Shown piece after piece: positions 45,062 to 54,101 of a stretch of DNA of 64,000 nucleotides (position 1 is its first letter; every line of letters starts with the position of its first letter). This DNA is from Actinobacillus suis ATCC 33415 (GTDB taxonomy: Bacteria > Pseudomonadota > Gammaproteobacteria > Enterobacterales > Pasteurellaceae), in the NCBI RefSeq assembly GCF_000739435.1, contig NZ_CP009159.1:1674001-1738000 (forward strand), in the 5' to 3' direction. The position numbers and the translations under genes are program-made. The notes under the pieces are model-generated. The model worked only from the letters and a program-made list of their open reading frames with translations, had not been told where the DNA came from and did no database searches.

Positions 45062-48000
45062 TTAGCTAATAGAATGCGTTCTCGGTCTAGGTTGTGGTTG
45101 TTCAATAGATAAACCTCCTTCTGAGTTTGCTCTTGCACGTGGAGCCGGTGTCGGTGCCGCATTGTTATTCACCTGTGGGGTCGGCTTCGCAAACGGCTGA
45201 GACGCTTCACTTCCGACCGAATTTGAACGTGCTCTCGGCGTTGGACGATCACTCTCCGTACCAGCAAATGAATTTGAACGCGCACGTGGAGCCGGTGTCG
45301 GTGCCGCATTATTATTCACTTGCGGAGTCAGCTTCGCAAACGGCTGAGACGCTTCATTTCCGACCGAATTTGAACGTGCTCTCGGCGTTGGACGATCACT
45401 TTCCGTACCAGCAAATGAATTTGAACGTGCACGTGGAGCCGGTGTCGGCGCCGCATTATTATTCACTTGCGGAGTCGGCTTCGCAAACGGCTGAGACGCT
45501 TCATTCCGATCACCGTCCGTACCTGCAAATGAATTTGAACGTGCACGTGGAGCCGGTGTCGGCGCCGCATTATTATTCACTTGCGGAGTCGGCTTCGCAA
45601 ACGGCTGAGACGCTTCATTTCCGACCGAATTTGAACGTGCTCTCGGTGTTGGGCGATCACCGTCCGTACCTGCAAATGAATTTGAACGTGCACGTGGAGC
45701 CGGTGTCGGCGCCGCATTATTATTCACTTGCGGAGTCGGTTTCGCAAACGGCTGAGATGGTTCATTTCCAACTGAATTTGAACGTGCTCTCGGTGTTGGG
45801 CGATCACCGCCTGTACCTGCAAATGAATCTGAGCGACCTCTTGGTGTCGGAACGGCATTTCCTCTTGGTGGCGTAACGTTATTGTTTGCCTGAGCTTGAG
45901 GAGAGCGTTGTTCTCTAGGAGAAGCAATACCTCCTGTAGAATTTGAGCGTCCTCTTGAAGCTGTATCTGCATTTCCTCTTTCAGGAGTGCTAAGAGAGCG
46001 ATTCAATTGCGGTCGATTACTTCCATTTTCCACCTGTCCTCTTGAAGCGGTACGATCCGAAGATAAATTACCACTTGCAGAATTCGAACGATTTAACGTT
46101 GGTCGTTCTGCCTGAGGCGTTGGCGTACTAGCTGAGCGTTCTAAGCGAGGGCGTGCCGAATTATCTGCACTTCTATTTGCTGTTTCTGACTCTTCTTTTT
46201 TCGGTTTTTTGGTCAATGACTCTCTCTCCTTTTTGAGTTTGAGGACATCAAAATCAAATTTACCGCCTTGGATTTTATCATCACGCAATACTTTTTCTGT
46301 TTTATCTACAGAATCGGTAATGTTACCTTCTTTTTTACCAAGATGAGTAATACCTGATATCGCTGAGCCATGTTCAGATTTATAGTGTACTTGATCTTCT
46401 TGGCCGCCAGATACGATCGCTTGTGATAATGAATAATCGTCTTTAAAGCCTAACGTTGCTCCACCTGTATAACCTCCTTTATCATGGTGGTCAGTTAAAG
46501 TCTTACTGGTAATATCACCATTTACGGTTAAACCACCACTATTTGTTTTATCAACGACATATCCACCTGATGTTTCTAAATCATTGATTTGTCCGGATAA
46601 TTGATTTGCAGAGATACCTGATTTTTCACCAACTTTTGCTTTAGATTCACTACCGAAGCCTCCACCAATACCAGCTCGAATTCCCGGATTTTCAAACCCA
46701 TTTGAATTTAATGAACCAGTTAAACTCAAGTTAGCATCAAAAGAATGATGTTTTTCAGTTTTGGTATCTTGCAAGCTATTTACCCGAGTTTTACCTTGTA
46801 CGTTCAAATCAACTTTGTCTGCGTCAACATTCGCCCCATTCAAGTTAAAATCACCACCAGCTTCAACTTTATGTGATTTACCTCTGAATTTAGAGTTTTG
46901 ATATGTTGTAGATGACTCATTTGATGATTTATAGCCGCCACTTACACCAAGAGAACCGTTTGCAAAGCAACCTGCAACTGTACATGCACCGCCTACACTT
47001 GCACTAACACCTGCATTGCGCTGTGTAGAACTTTTTGTTGTCTCAGTTTTACCTGCATTATAGTTAACTGAACCGCTTGCTTTAGTCGTTAAGTCTGAAT
47101 TGCTATCCGTATCTACAGCAGTTAAATCTACATCACCGTCTTGAGCGACAAGTGTTGTTTTACCGCCAAGTCGAGTTCGGTTATCGCTTTTCGTATTACT
47201 TTGTGACTCTTTATATTCTGAACGTACTGAAGCACCTACAGAGCCATTCACTAATGGACCGGTAGCCGCTTTAAAAGCATCACTTGCATGTTGTAACGCT
47301 TTAGATGGGCTTGCCAATTTGCCATTATCTTGCTCACGAATGCCCTTCACTGCATTAGATGCAGCAGATAAAGCGCCTGATCCAACATTACCTTGTACCT
47401 GAAGAGATAATGAAGATGATTGACTTTCTTCATCTATTTCATTCTTCTGTTTTTCTGAAGTGATTTTCTTCGCAACTAAATGGAAACCGGAATTATCTGT
47501 TTCTGATTTTTTTGCTTCCTCTTCATAAAACGATTCATCTTTCTCTTTAAAGTTCTCATTGATTTCTTGTTCAGTGAGTTTTCTCGGTAATTTTGGTTTA
47601 CCTACTTTTTTCGCAGTACCTCCAGTTGCATTTGGATTTGCAGCACTATTCTGCGAAGTTTGTGCAGTATTGTCATTAGCTTGATCCTGAGCATTATCTT
47701 CTCCCGGACCATTTGGATCGGCATTAATGTCAACCCCACCAATATTAGCCTCACCTAACACATTCAATTTACCTTTATTGGCTTTAAAGGTACTATTACG
47801 ATGGGTAAGTTCAGTACGTTTATTTCGCTCGGTTTTAAAGGTTAATGAGCCTTGAGCTTGTAAATTACTTTGTGAACTATTTGTATCGGTTTTTACTGTT
47901 GTTCCTTCATCATCTGAATAACCAGCTTTGAAAGAATATCCGCCAAATCCGCCGGAAACATCACTACCAAGCGATATTGTCGATTCAACAGATTCGGTAT

Positions 48001-51000
48001 GGCTAATATTTTTACCTGCTTTGGTATCATATTTACCTTTTACAACACCGGTTGTTTTATCCGATTCATAATCGCTACCTTCCTGGTTGAAGTTACGGTG
48101 AACAGCAAGATGAGAGTGTCCGGCTTTAAAGCTCGCACCTTCTGAAGTAGCTTCTTTAGTCGTCGTATTTTTACCTCCGATTACTCGACCACTTTTAGCA
48201 TGTAGATCTTCAGTTTTGCTTTCAGATTTAACCGTATGTTGATCTTTTAAGTTGAGATCTCGGGTATGAACATAACTCGTTTTAGATTCGGTTACAGAAT
48301 TTTTAAGATTAATATCTGCATCTTTATCTGTAATTAAAGAGTTATGTTTTTCTGCTTCAATATGTGCATTTTTCTCAGCTATTTGATTACCCTTATCATC
48401 AATATAACTTTTTGATGTTGAATCAATGCCTCGTTTACCCTCTATACGGTTGTTCTTACCTGAAATGCTGCCGCCATGGTTAATGACTTTATTTTCAGCT
48501 TTTATATCATTTTTCTCACTTGAAGAAACTTGACCGGCATTATAGAAATCCTCTGAACGAACTTTGGTATTATCTGCCACAATTGAGCCACTGCCTGAAC
48601 CTTGAGCTTTTTCCGCATCAGCTATTGTCTGTTTAGATAAATAAACTTGCGGAATCAATACTTCCTGGCCATTCAGTTTAGTTTTTACATACCAGATAAT
48701 ATCGGATTTTAATGCTGCACGTTGAGCATCTGTTAACGGTTTACCAATTTCTAGCCCTAGCTTTTCAGCTTCCGCTTTCGCATTATCCATTAATTTGCCA
48801 ACAGCTTCTTTATCCGTCAATTTATTGGTTCGTTGATAGTAATTACCAATTTTTTTCTCAAGTGAGCGAGTAATCAACTGATGTTGGAAATAGTTGTCTC
48901 CAATAACGTTATAATCATTATGATCATCCGGCTTAACCTTATCAAAGAAGTGTTTTATACCGTAATACTCGTCTTGATTAATATAACCCGCACGTGTTTG
49001 ATATAAATTATTGAGTGTACGATTGCCATCTGACTTAGGTTGCGCTTTCGGTGCATCCGGCTGAGCCTTCGGTGTCGTATCCGGTTGTGTTTTTGGCATA
49101 TCAGCCTTTGGTGCTACATCCGGCTGTGTTTTTGGCGACACATCTGGCTGTACTTTAGGTACATTAGGTTTAGGTTGTGGCTTCGGCACAAAAATATATG
49201 GATTATTGAGCAACTCTTCTAACGTTTCCGTATCAATGTCGTTATCTTCACGTTTCTCAAATTCCAAAGGTTTAAAGTTGCCTTGATCAATCTCAAGTTT
49301 ATGCTTACCAATATCTAGCTCTTGTTTTTGATCATAAGTACCTTTATCCGCATTATTACCATTGCCTAAATCTTGGATATTTAAATCAACATTCCCTGAC
49401 AAGAGAAGTGCTTTTTGGTTACCATAGAAGCTCTGTACCGGTGCTTTATTTGGATTTTCTTTAAATGCTTTCCATCTGCTAACTAAATTATGATATGACT
49501 CATAAGTAGTACCTTTCCAGTCTGGACCGAATACTGCGGACATCATTTTTTGGAATGTAGGATCATCTACTTTAGCTAATGCCTTAAAGACACCGAGCGG
49601 ATTAATATCATATATTTGTTTGCCATCTATAATAGAATCAAAAAACTCATCTAATGAGCTAAAGTCTAAAAAATGTGCATAAGTCAACGGAACTGGGATT
49701 CCATGCCATTCGCGGAAATGTTCTAAATAAAATGGTATTCCTTGCTTGAAATATTGTTGAACGCTAAGCTGTTTTGATGCTCCATCATTTAATCCTTTAT
49801 TTGCATACACGGTCAGATTATTCTGTGTATTAATTATGCCTTGATTAAGGAAGTTATAATCACCGTCAGGTGCATTTACCTTAGTTTGGGTTACAATCCC
49901 CGCCAGATCCGCATCTTCTGCTAAATGACGGAATTTTTCCTTCACTGACTCATCAATTTCTTTTGATTTCCAGTTAGTATCAAAATCTTGATAGAAATTA
50001 AACCCATGGCCCGCTTTAACTCGACCTACCGATTGTGTTTTTAAATCAGATAAATCGAATTGGTTAAGCCCTTTTAGGAATTTAAAGGTATAAGTGTCAT
50101 AAGTTGAACCTCTTTGACGATAAGTGTAATCATTTAGCTGGCGGTATTTTTGATCTAAACTAAAACGCGGATTACCTGCTAATACCGTACGGTTTTGGAA
50201 TTTATGCGAATATACATTTACATCATGGCCAGCAGAAAGAACGCCATAGTTGAATACATAGAACGGCGCATTTAAATTAATATCACCTTTTTCTGAATGT
50301 ACAAATCCACTAGCTTGGTTGGTAATATGTTTTCCGGCAAATAAATTCACAATATTTTTTGCCCCAATAAAACCTTTATTATCAATTTCATCGGCTGCAA
50401 CACTAATACCATCGTTACTTAAAATAGCGCCTTCATTAGTAAAATTATTGGTAAAACCAAACTTAATCTTACCGAAGTTTTCTACATCATAGTTTTTCTC
50501 AATATGTGCATTGCGACCTAAAACAATAAGATTGTTTTTAGTTTGAGCTAATTTGTGCTTTTTAGAATTAAAATCTTTATCACGGTTTTTACCAAATTGA
50601 ATTTTAGCGTTGTTATTACTTACTAAATTACCTTGGTTGTCGTATAACGAATCTGTCGTAATATTGAGTTCATCTTCAGTTGTAATATTACCCGTATTTT
50701 TGAAGCTATCGAAAGTTAGGGTTGCTTTATTCGCATTAATTACACCGGCTAATTGAGCATTAGTAGAATCTAAGGTTAATGTTTCAGAAGCAGAAATTTT
50801 ACTATCTTTCTCTGTTTTTAAATTGTTACCTGCTTTAAGCTTACCGTGCTTGCTAGCAATTGATGTGCCATTGCCTAATGTAATGTTATCTTTGGCTGTT
50901 AAGGTCGCCTGTTCTTGCGCGTTTATTTGCGCTTTTTTAGAAAGCGTAATGGAATTGCCTGAAGAATCTAAATTAACATTTTTAGCAGATACTGCATTGC

Positions 51001-52132
51001 CGACATTGATATTACCTAAAGTTTGAGCATCAAATTTTTCACCTGCTTTAGCCGGACCACCTAATTCAATATGACCTAAACTTGAAATACGAATATTTTC
51101 TCGAGAAGTTAATGCGCCTTTATGCGATACCCCCGCACCAAAGTCCGTTGTAATTAATTCAATATTGCGACCATTCATTGCACCTAAATCACTACCAGAA
51201 ATGGCAATGTCTTGGCCCGGTTTATTGGCTAAATTCCCTTTACTTTGGAAAGTACGATTTTTAACGTCATACTTACTTCCACCGGCAAGCAAACGAACAT
51301 CCGTTTCTTTATTTTTTGACTTAACAGCACCTTTTAATTCAATCGTTTTAGAAACGATATCAAAATAGGCTAAGCCGTCTGTTGCCACACCATTGCTATC
51401 AATCAGAATTTTACCTTGTCCGACATCTAGATTAAGCCCATTTTTCGGATCAATTACATTACTAGTCGAAACGGTTAAGCGATTACTATTTATAGCTTGC
51501 ACACCATTTAATGTCACACCATTAGGGTTAATAATTAAAAGATCGGCTTTTCCACCAGAAACTTCTAAACCGCCACGTAAGGTTGATTGCTCTTTACCTG
51601 TTACTTGGCTAAGGATTGTTCTGGCTTCACCTGAGGTTAAATTTTTATTACGCTCAATATCACCTACAATTTGAGATTTACCGTCTTTATTAAAGTTATT
51701 ATTAAATACCGCACTGTTCGGTATATTAAAACGTTGGAAACGGTTATCTGAAACACCATCATGTTCTGGGTTAGCAATATCTACAATAATAGTTTTATTA
51801 TCTAACTGCTTGATTTGTGTTTTATCTTGGAATGCAGGATCAACAATCGCATCCGGTGTTGCAAGCGCAAAAGGCGCAAGTAACACTTGGCTGAACAATG
51901 CTGTGAGCGCTGCTCGTGTAATCACAATTTTGGTTGGTGAAAGAACATTATTTACCAATATCGACAGCGGTGATAATTGGCTTTTAAGTTCGGAAATCGT
52001 TGCAGCATTGGCTTTGATTTCGCCATTTACTGATGAAGGCGACTTACCTGCTGCTGATTTAATATTTTCCGACACCGGAATTAAACATTTTAGCATTTTA
52101 CTAAAAATGAGTTTATAACGATGTTTATTCAT
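45062..52132 (-). CDS. FhaB-like filamentous hemagglutinin/adhesin (TpsA)
   Basis: A 2356-residue exoprotein of two-partner secretion. The N-terminus is an extended signal (MNKHRYKLIFSKMLKCLIPVSE, ESPR type; cleavage near APFALA, about residue 90). A TPS domain follows (about 91-330, with NPNGVTLNG), then a long beta-helix of hemagglutinin repeats, a Lys/Pro/Gln-rich insert (about 980-1035), further repeats with one Cys pair (GGACTVAGCF), and a charged segment (KKERESLTKKPKKEES). The last 360 residues are a Pro/Arg/Ser tail with 49-residue repeats. No VENN motif or CDI toxin domain is seen, so it looks like an adhesin with an FhaB-type proline-rich prodomain. The transporter gene lies 17 bases upstream. 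Confidence 0.92.
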   Translation of the reverse strand: MNKHRYKLIFSKMLKCLIPVSENIKSAAGKSPSSVNGEIKANAATISELKSQLSPLSILVNNVLSPTKIVITRAALTALFSQVLLAPFALATPDAIVDPAFQDKTQIKQLDNKTIIVDIANPEHDGVSDNRFQRFNIPNSAVFNNNFNKDGKSQIVGDIERNKNLTSGEARTILSQVTGKEQSTLRGGLEVSGGKADLLIINPNGVTLNGVQAINSNRLTVSTSNVIDPKNGLNLDVGQGKILIDSNGVATDGLAYFDIVSKTIELKGAVKSKNKETDVRLLAGGSKYDVKNRTFQSKGNLANKPGQDIAISGSDLGAMNGRNIELITTDFGAGVSHKGALTSRENIRISSLGHIELGGPAKAGEKFDAQTLGNINVGNAVSAKNVNLDSSGNSITLSKKAQINAQEQATLTAKDNITLGNGTSIASKHGKLKAGNNLKTEKDSKISASETLTLDSTNAQLAGVINANKATLTFDSFKNTGNITTEDELNITTDSLYDNQGNLVSNNNAKIQFGKNRDKDFNSKKHKLAQTKNNLIVLGRNAHIEKNYDVENFGKIKFGFTNNFTNEGAILSNDGISVAADEIDNKGFIGAKNIVNLFAGKHITNQASGFVHSEKGDINLNAPFYVFNYGVLSAGHDVNVYSHKFQNRTVLAGNPRFSLDQKYRQLNDYTYRQRGSTYDTYTFKFLKGLNQFDLSDLKTQSVGRVKAGHGFNFYQDFDTNWKSKEIDESVKEKFRHLAEDADLAGIVTQTKVNAPDGDYNFLNQGIINTQNNLTVYANKGLNDGASKQLSVQQYFKQGIPFYLEHFREWHGIPVPLTYAHFLDFSSLDEFFDSIIDGKQIYDINPLGVFKALAKVDDPTFQKMMSAVFGPDWKGTTYESYHNLVSRWKAFKENPNKAPVQSFYGNQKALLLSGNVDLNIQDLGNGNNADKGTYDQKQELDIGKHKLEIDQGNFKPLEFEKREDNDIDTETLEELLNNPYIFVPKPQPKPNVPKVQPDVSPKTQPDVAPKADMPKTQPDTTPKAQPDAPKAQPKSDGNRTLNNLYQTRAGYINQDEYYGIKHFFDKVKPDDHNDYNVIGDNYFQHQLITRSLEKKIGNYYQRTNKLTDKEAVGKLMDNAKAEAEKLGLEIGKPLTDAQRAALKSDIIWYVKTKLNGQEVLIPQVYLSKQTIADAEKAQGSGSGSIVADNTKVRSEDFYNAGQVSSSEKNDIKAENKVINHGGSISGKNNRIEGKRGIDSTSKSYIDDKGNQIAEKNAHIEAEKHNSLITDKDADINLKNSVTESKTSYVHTRDLNLKDQHTVKSESKTEDLHAKSGRVIGGKNTTTKEATSEGASFKAGHSHLAVHRNFNQEGSDYESDKTTGVVKGKYDTKAGKNISHTESVESTISLGSDVSGGFGGYSFKAGYSDDEGTTVKTDTNSSQSNLQAQGSLTFKTERNKRTELTHRNSTFKANKGKLNVLGEANIGGVDINADPNGPGEDNAQDQANDNTAQTSQNSAANPNATGGTAKKVGKPKLPRKLTEQEINENFKEKDESFYEEEAKKSETDNSGFHLVAKKITSEKQKNEIDEESQSSSLSLQVQGNVGSGALSAASNAVKGIREQDNGKLASPSKALQHASDAFKAATGPLVNGSVGASVRSEYKESQSNTKSDNRTRLGGKTTLVAQDGDVDLTAVDTDSNSDLTTKASGSVNYNAGKTETTKSSTQRNAGVSASVGGACTVAGCFANGSLGVSGGYKSSNESSTTYQNSKFRGKSHKVEAGGDFNLNGANVDADKVDLNVQGKTRVNSLQDTKTEKHHSFDANLSLTGSLNSNGFENPGIRAGIGGGFGSESKAKVGEKSGISANQLSGQINDLETSGGYVVDKTNSGGLTVNGDITSKTLTDHHDKGGYTGGATLGFKDDYSLSQAIVSGGQEDQVHYKSEHGSAISGITHLGKKEGNITDSVDKTEKVLRDDKIQGGKFDFDVLKLKKERESLTKKPKKEESETANRSADNSARPRLERSASTPTPQAERPTLNRSNSASGNLSSDRTASRGQVENGSNRPQLNRSLSTPERGNADTASRGRSNSTGGIASPREQRSPQAQANNNVTPPRGNAVPTPRGRSDSFAGTGGDRPTPRARSNSVGNEPSQPFAKPTPQVNNNAAPTPAPRARSNSFAGTDGDRPTPRARSNSVGNEASQPFAKPTPQVNNNAAPTPAPRARSNSFAGTDGDRNEASQPFAKPTPQVNNNAAPTPAPRARSNSFAGTESDRPTPRARSNSVGNEASQPFAKLTPQVNNNAAPTPAPRARSNSFAGTESDRPTPRARSNSVGSEASQPFAKPTPQVNNNAAPTPAPRARANSEGGLSIEQPQPRPRTHSIS
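45140..45841 (-). repeat. 147-base tandem repeats encoding the Arg-Ser-Pro tail of the FhaB-like protein
   Basis: Five in-frame units: 45695-45841, 45548-45694, 45434-45547, 45287-45433 and 45140-45286. A full unit is 49 codons, starting RARSNSFAGT, then PTPRARSNSVG, QPFAKPTPQVNNNAAPTPAP. The third copy lacks 33 bases (the PTPRARSNSVG segment). The first copy begins RGRSDSFAG. Copies differ at few bases, implying recent expansion or gene conversion. A long open frame on the opposite strand here is only a by-product of the repeat. Confidence 0.93.
49036..49195 (-). repeat. Short Pro-Lys-Gln repeats inside the FhaB-like gene
   Basis: Degenerate 7-8-codon repeats of the type PKxQPD (variants PKVQPDVS, PKTQPDVA, PKTQPDTT, PKAQPD) form a rigid charged spacer between two repeat-rich parts of the exoprotein. 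The DNA is correspondingly repetitive and prone to slippage. Confidence 0.75.
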
Positions 52133-52149
52133 AGTTAATCTCCTTTTTC

Positions 52150-53874
52150 TTAAAAGTTCACATTCATATTGAAATAGAGAACTCCCTTACGATTTTTATT
52201 GTTAATATCTAAACGATTTAACGGTTTTGAATACGCAGTATTCAGTGAAGCATTTCCGATTTGGGCTTTTAAACCCAATGTAGCACCAGAAATTACTTCT
52301 TTTTTATCTCCTAATTTTGAATAAGTTCGGCCGATATCAAATCCAACATAAGGAGTAATTGACTTCACATATAACTTGTTAATATAGAAAGGTATATTTA
52401 AAGTCTGTGAAAAATAGCCTCCATTTTCTCCAGAGCTGACTCCACCTTTAAAACCTCTTACGGTATATTCATCTCCAATAGTAAAATGATTCAGAGAATC
52501 ACTTCTTCGTGGGCCATATTGCAATGCAGTTTTAGCTGTATAGTTAAACTGTTGATTACCTAGTGAAAAATATCTATTCCACGTAATACTAGAAGAAAAA
52601 ACTTTAACGAATTTCTCTTCATTGTTTTTACTATACGCATTCTTCTCGCCTCTAAACCAACCAATACCTTGTAGATAATTCAGATCCGAATAAAGTTTTC
52701 CTCCAAATAAATTCGTGGTATAGGAAAGTCCAAATGTAAGTGTTGAATATCGATGGTCACCGATTCTACGTCCAATTAAACTGCTTTTACGTTGCTTGTA
52801 TTCATACTGGCTATATCCCGTAAAAATATATTCTTTAGAACGAGAAAATAAGCGAGATAATTTGATACCGTGAGTATAGGTTTGCCCATCCGAATCGTAG
52901 CTGTTAAAAATACCTTGAATACGTTTATCATAATCAGAAGCTGAGCTTTTAAGTTCTAACGTATAGAAACCTAATGGTTGGCTGTAACTTAAAGAATAAT
53001 TCTTTAATGAATTATGTTTTCTATCCTTGTATAAACGATAAGAACCGGAGAAGCTCCATGTTTCGTTTAGTCCAAGTAAATCGCTATATGTAAGCGATGA
53101 TGAGATTTGATTGCGTCCATTTGCATTATTTTCTGCACCTGAATTATTAAATCCCAGTGAGAAACTCGGCAATGCTGTTCGGGCAAGTAAAACATTTAGA
53201 TTTGAATAACCGTCCTGTTCATCGGCTAAAATACTTATTTTGGCGTGTTTATTATTTTGATTAAGGACTTCGACCATTTGATCGATATGATGGATATTAA
53301 TGCGTTTATCTTTGATACTTGGCAAAGTCAGTAACATCGCCTTATCTTTCCAGTAAGTCGGTTCTTCCCCATTAACTAGAAACCTATTCCCAAAGCCCCA
53401 GTTAATCAGTAATGAAAGTTTGCCTTGGCTAATATCAGGATCTTTAATACTAATAGCACTTGTCACATATCCTTTTTGGTAAAGCTCACCGGTTAATTCG
53501 CGAATAAGGTCAAAAATATGACCGCTTGTAAGTTCCTGATTTTGATATTTTGTAAGAATCGGCTCAAAATTCAAATCATTAGGTTTACCGGCAAAATCAA
53601 TGTCAACCTGTTTAATAAGAAAAGCCGGCCCAGTTGCTGGAGCTAATATATCAGTTGATACTTTCTGCGGTTCGTCTTCCGAATTAAGAAAATGATTAGC
53701 TTTCTCAAGTTGAGAACGAATTTGTTGTTCCTGAAGTCTATGCTGTTCTCTTCTTTCTTCTGTAAGTGATTTATCTTCTACAAGAATATTTTCTTCCATT
53801 GCATATGTAATGCTCGGAATAAAAAAAGAGTTCACTAATAGGCTTGCAAGTGTAAAATGCTTTATCTGTTTCAT
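52150..53874 (-). CDS. FhaC/ShlB-type outer-membrane transporter (TpsB)
   Basis: A 574-residue Omp85-superfamily protein that exports its partner TpsA. Signal peptide (cleavage after SITYA), an N-terminal charged helix (about 30-60), POTRA domains (FLIKQVDIDFAG; LIRELTGELYQKGYVTSAISI; about 75-220) and a 16-strand barrel with the conserved loop-6 VRGF motif in GDEYTVRGFKGG, ending in Phe (YFNMNVNF). It lies directly upstream of the FhaB-like gene in the same transcript. The 227 bases upstream hold the promoter, with no site I can name. Confidence 0.94.
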   Translation of the reverse strand: MKQIKHFTLASLLVNSFFIPSITYAMEENILVEDKSLTEERREQHRLQEQQIRSQLEKANHFLNSEDEPQKVSTDILAPATGPAFLIKQVDIDFAGKPNDLNFEPILTKYQNQELTSGHIFDLIRELTGELYQKGYVTSAISIKDPDISQGKLSLLINWGFGNRFLVNGEEPTYWKDKAMLLTLPSIKDKRINIHHIDQMVEVLNQNNKHAKISILADEQDGYSNLNVLLARTALPSFSLGFNNSGAENNANGRNQISSSLTYSDLLGLNETWSFSGSYRLYKDRKHNSLKNYSLSYSQPLGFYTLELKSSASDYDKRIQGIFNSYDSDGQTYTHGIKLSRLFSRSKEYIFTGYSQYEYKQRKSSLIGRRIGDHRYSTLTFGLSYTTNLFGGKLYSDLNYLQGIGWFRGEKNAYSKNNEEKFVKVFSSSITWNRYFSLGNQQFNYTAKTALQYGPRRSDSLNHFTIGDEYTVRGFKGGVSSGENGGYFSQTLNIPFYINKLYVKSITPYVGFDIGRTYSKLGDKKEVISGATLGLKAQIGNASLNTAYSKPLNRLDINNKNRKGVLYFNMNVNF

Positions 53875-54046
53875 ATGTGCAAATATCCATTATTATTCTT
53901 ATCTAAAACTTACACTAACTGAAGATTAACGTAAATTAAATTCAATATGTTTATTTGTGACACACTTTCAGATGATTAATTACACCACTTTTGTAAATTA
54001 CTGTTATTTTTACAAATCAAGAAAACAGTAAACGTTTGCCAAAAAA

Positions 54047-54079
54047 AAGCCCATAAGTTAAATCATAACTTATGGGCTT
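54047..54079 (-). terminator. Terminator of the pertactin-like autotransporter gene
   Basis: AAGCCCATAAGTTA / TAACTTATGGGCTT, a perfect 14-bp stem with a 5-base loop and a run of eight T on the minus strand. Confidence 0.92.
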
Positions 54080-54101
54080 GGTTTAATCAGTTGGAACCAG
54101 C

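Noticed and set aside
45127..45876. A 249-codon open frame on the plus strand, rich in VEPVS repeats
   Set aside because: It is the antisense reading of the Arg-Ser-Pro repeat tail of the FhaB-like gene; the repeat of stop-free codons explains the open frame, and it has no RBS or family match.
45062..46250. CdiA-type toxin at the C-terminus of the TPS exoprotein
   Set aside because: There is no VENN-like boundary, no folded toxin-like domain and no immunity gene; the region is low-complexity repeats.
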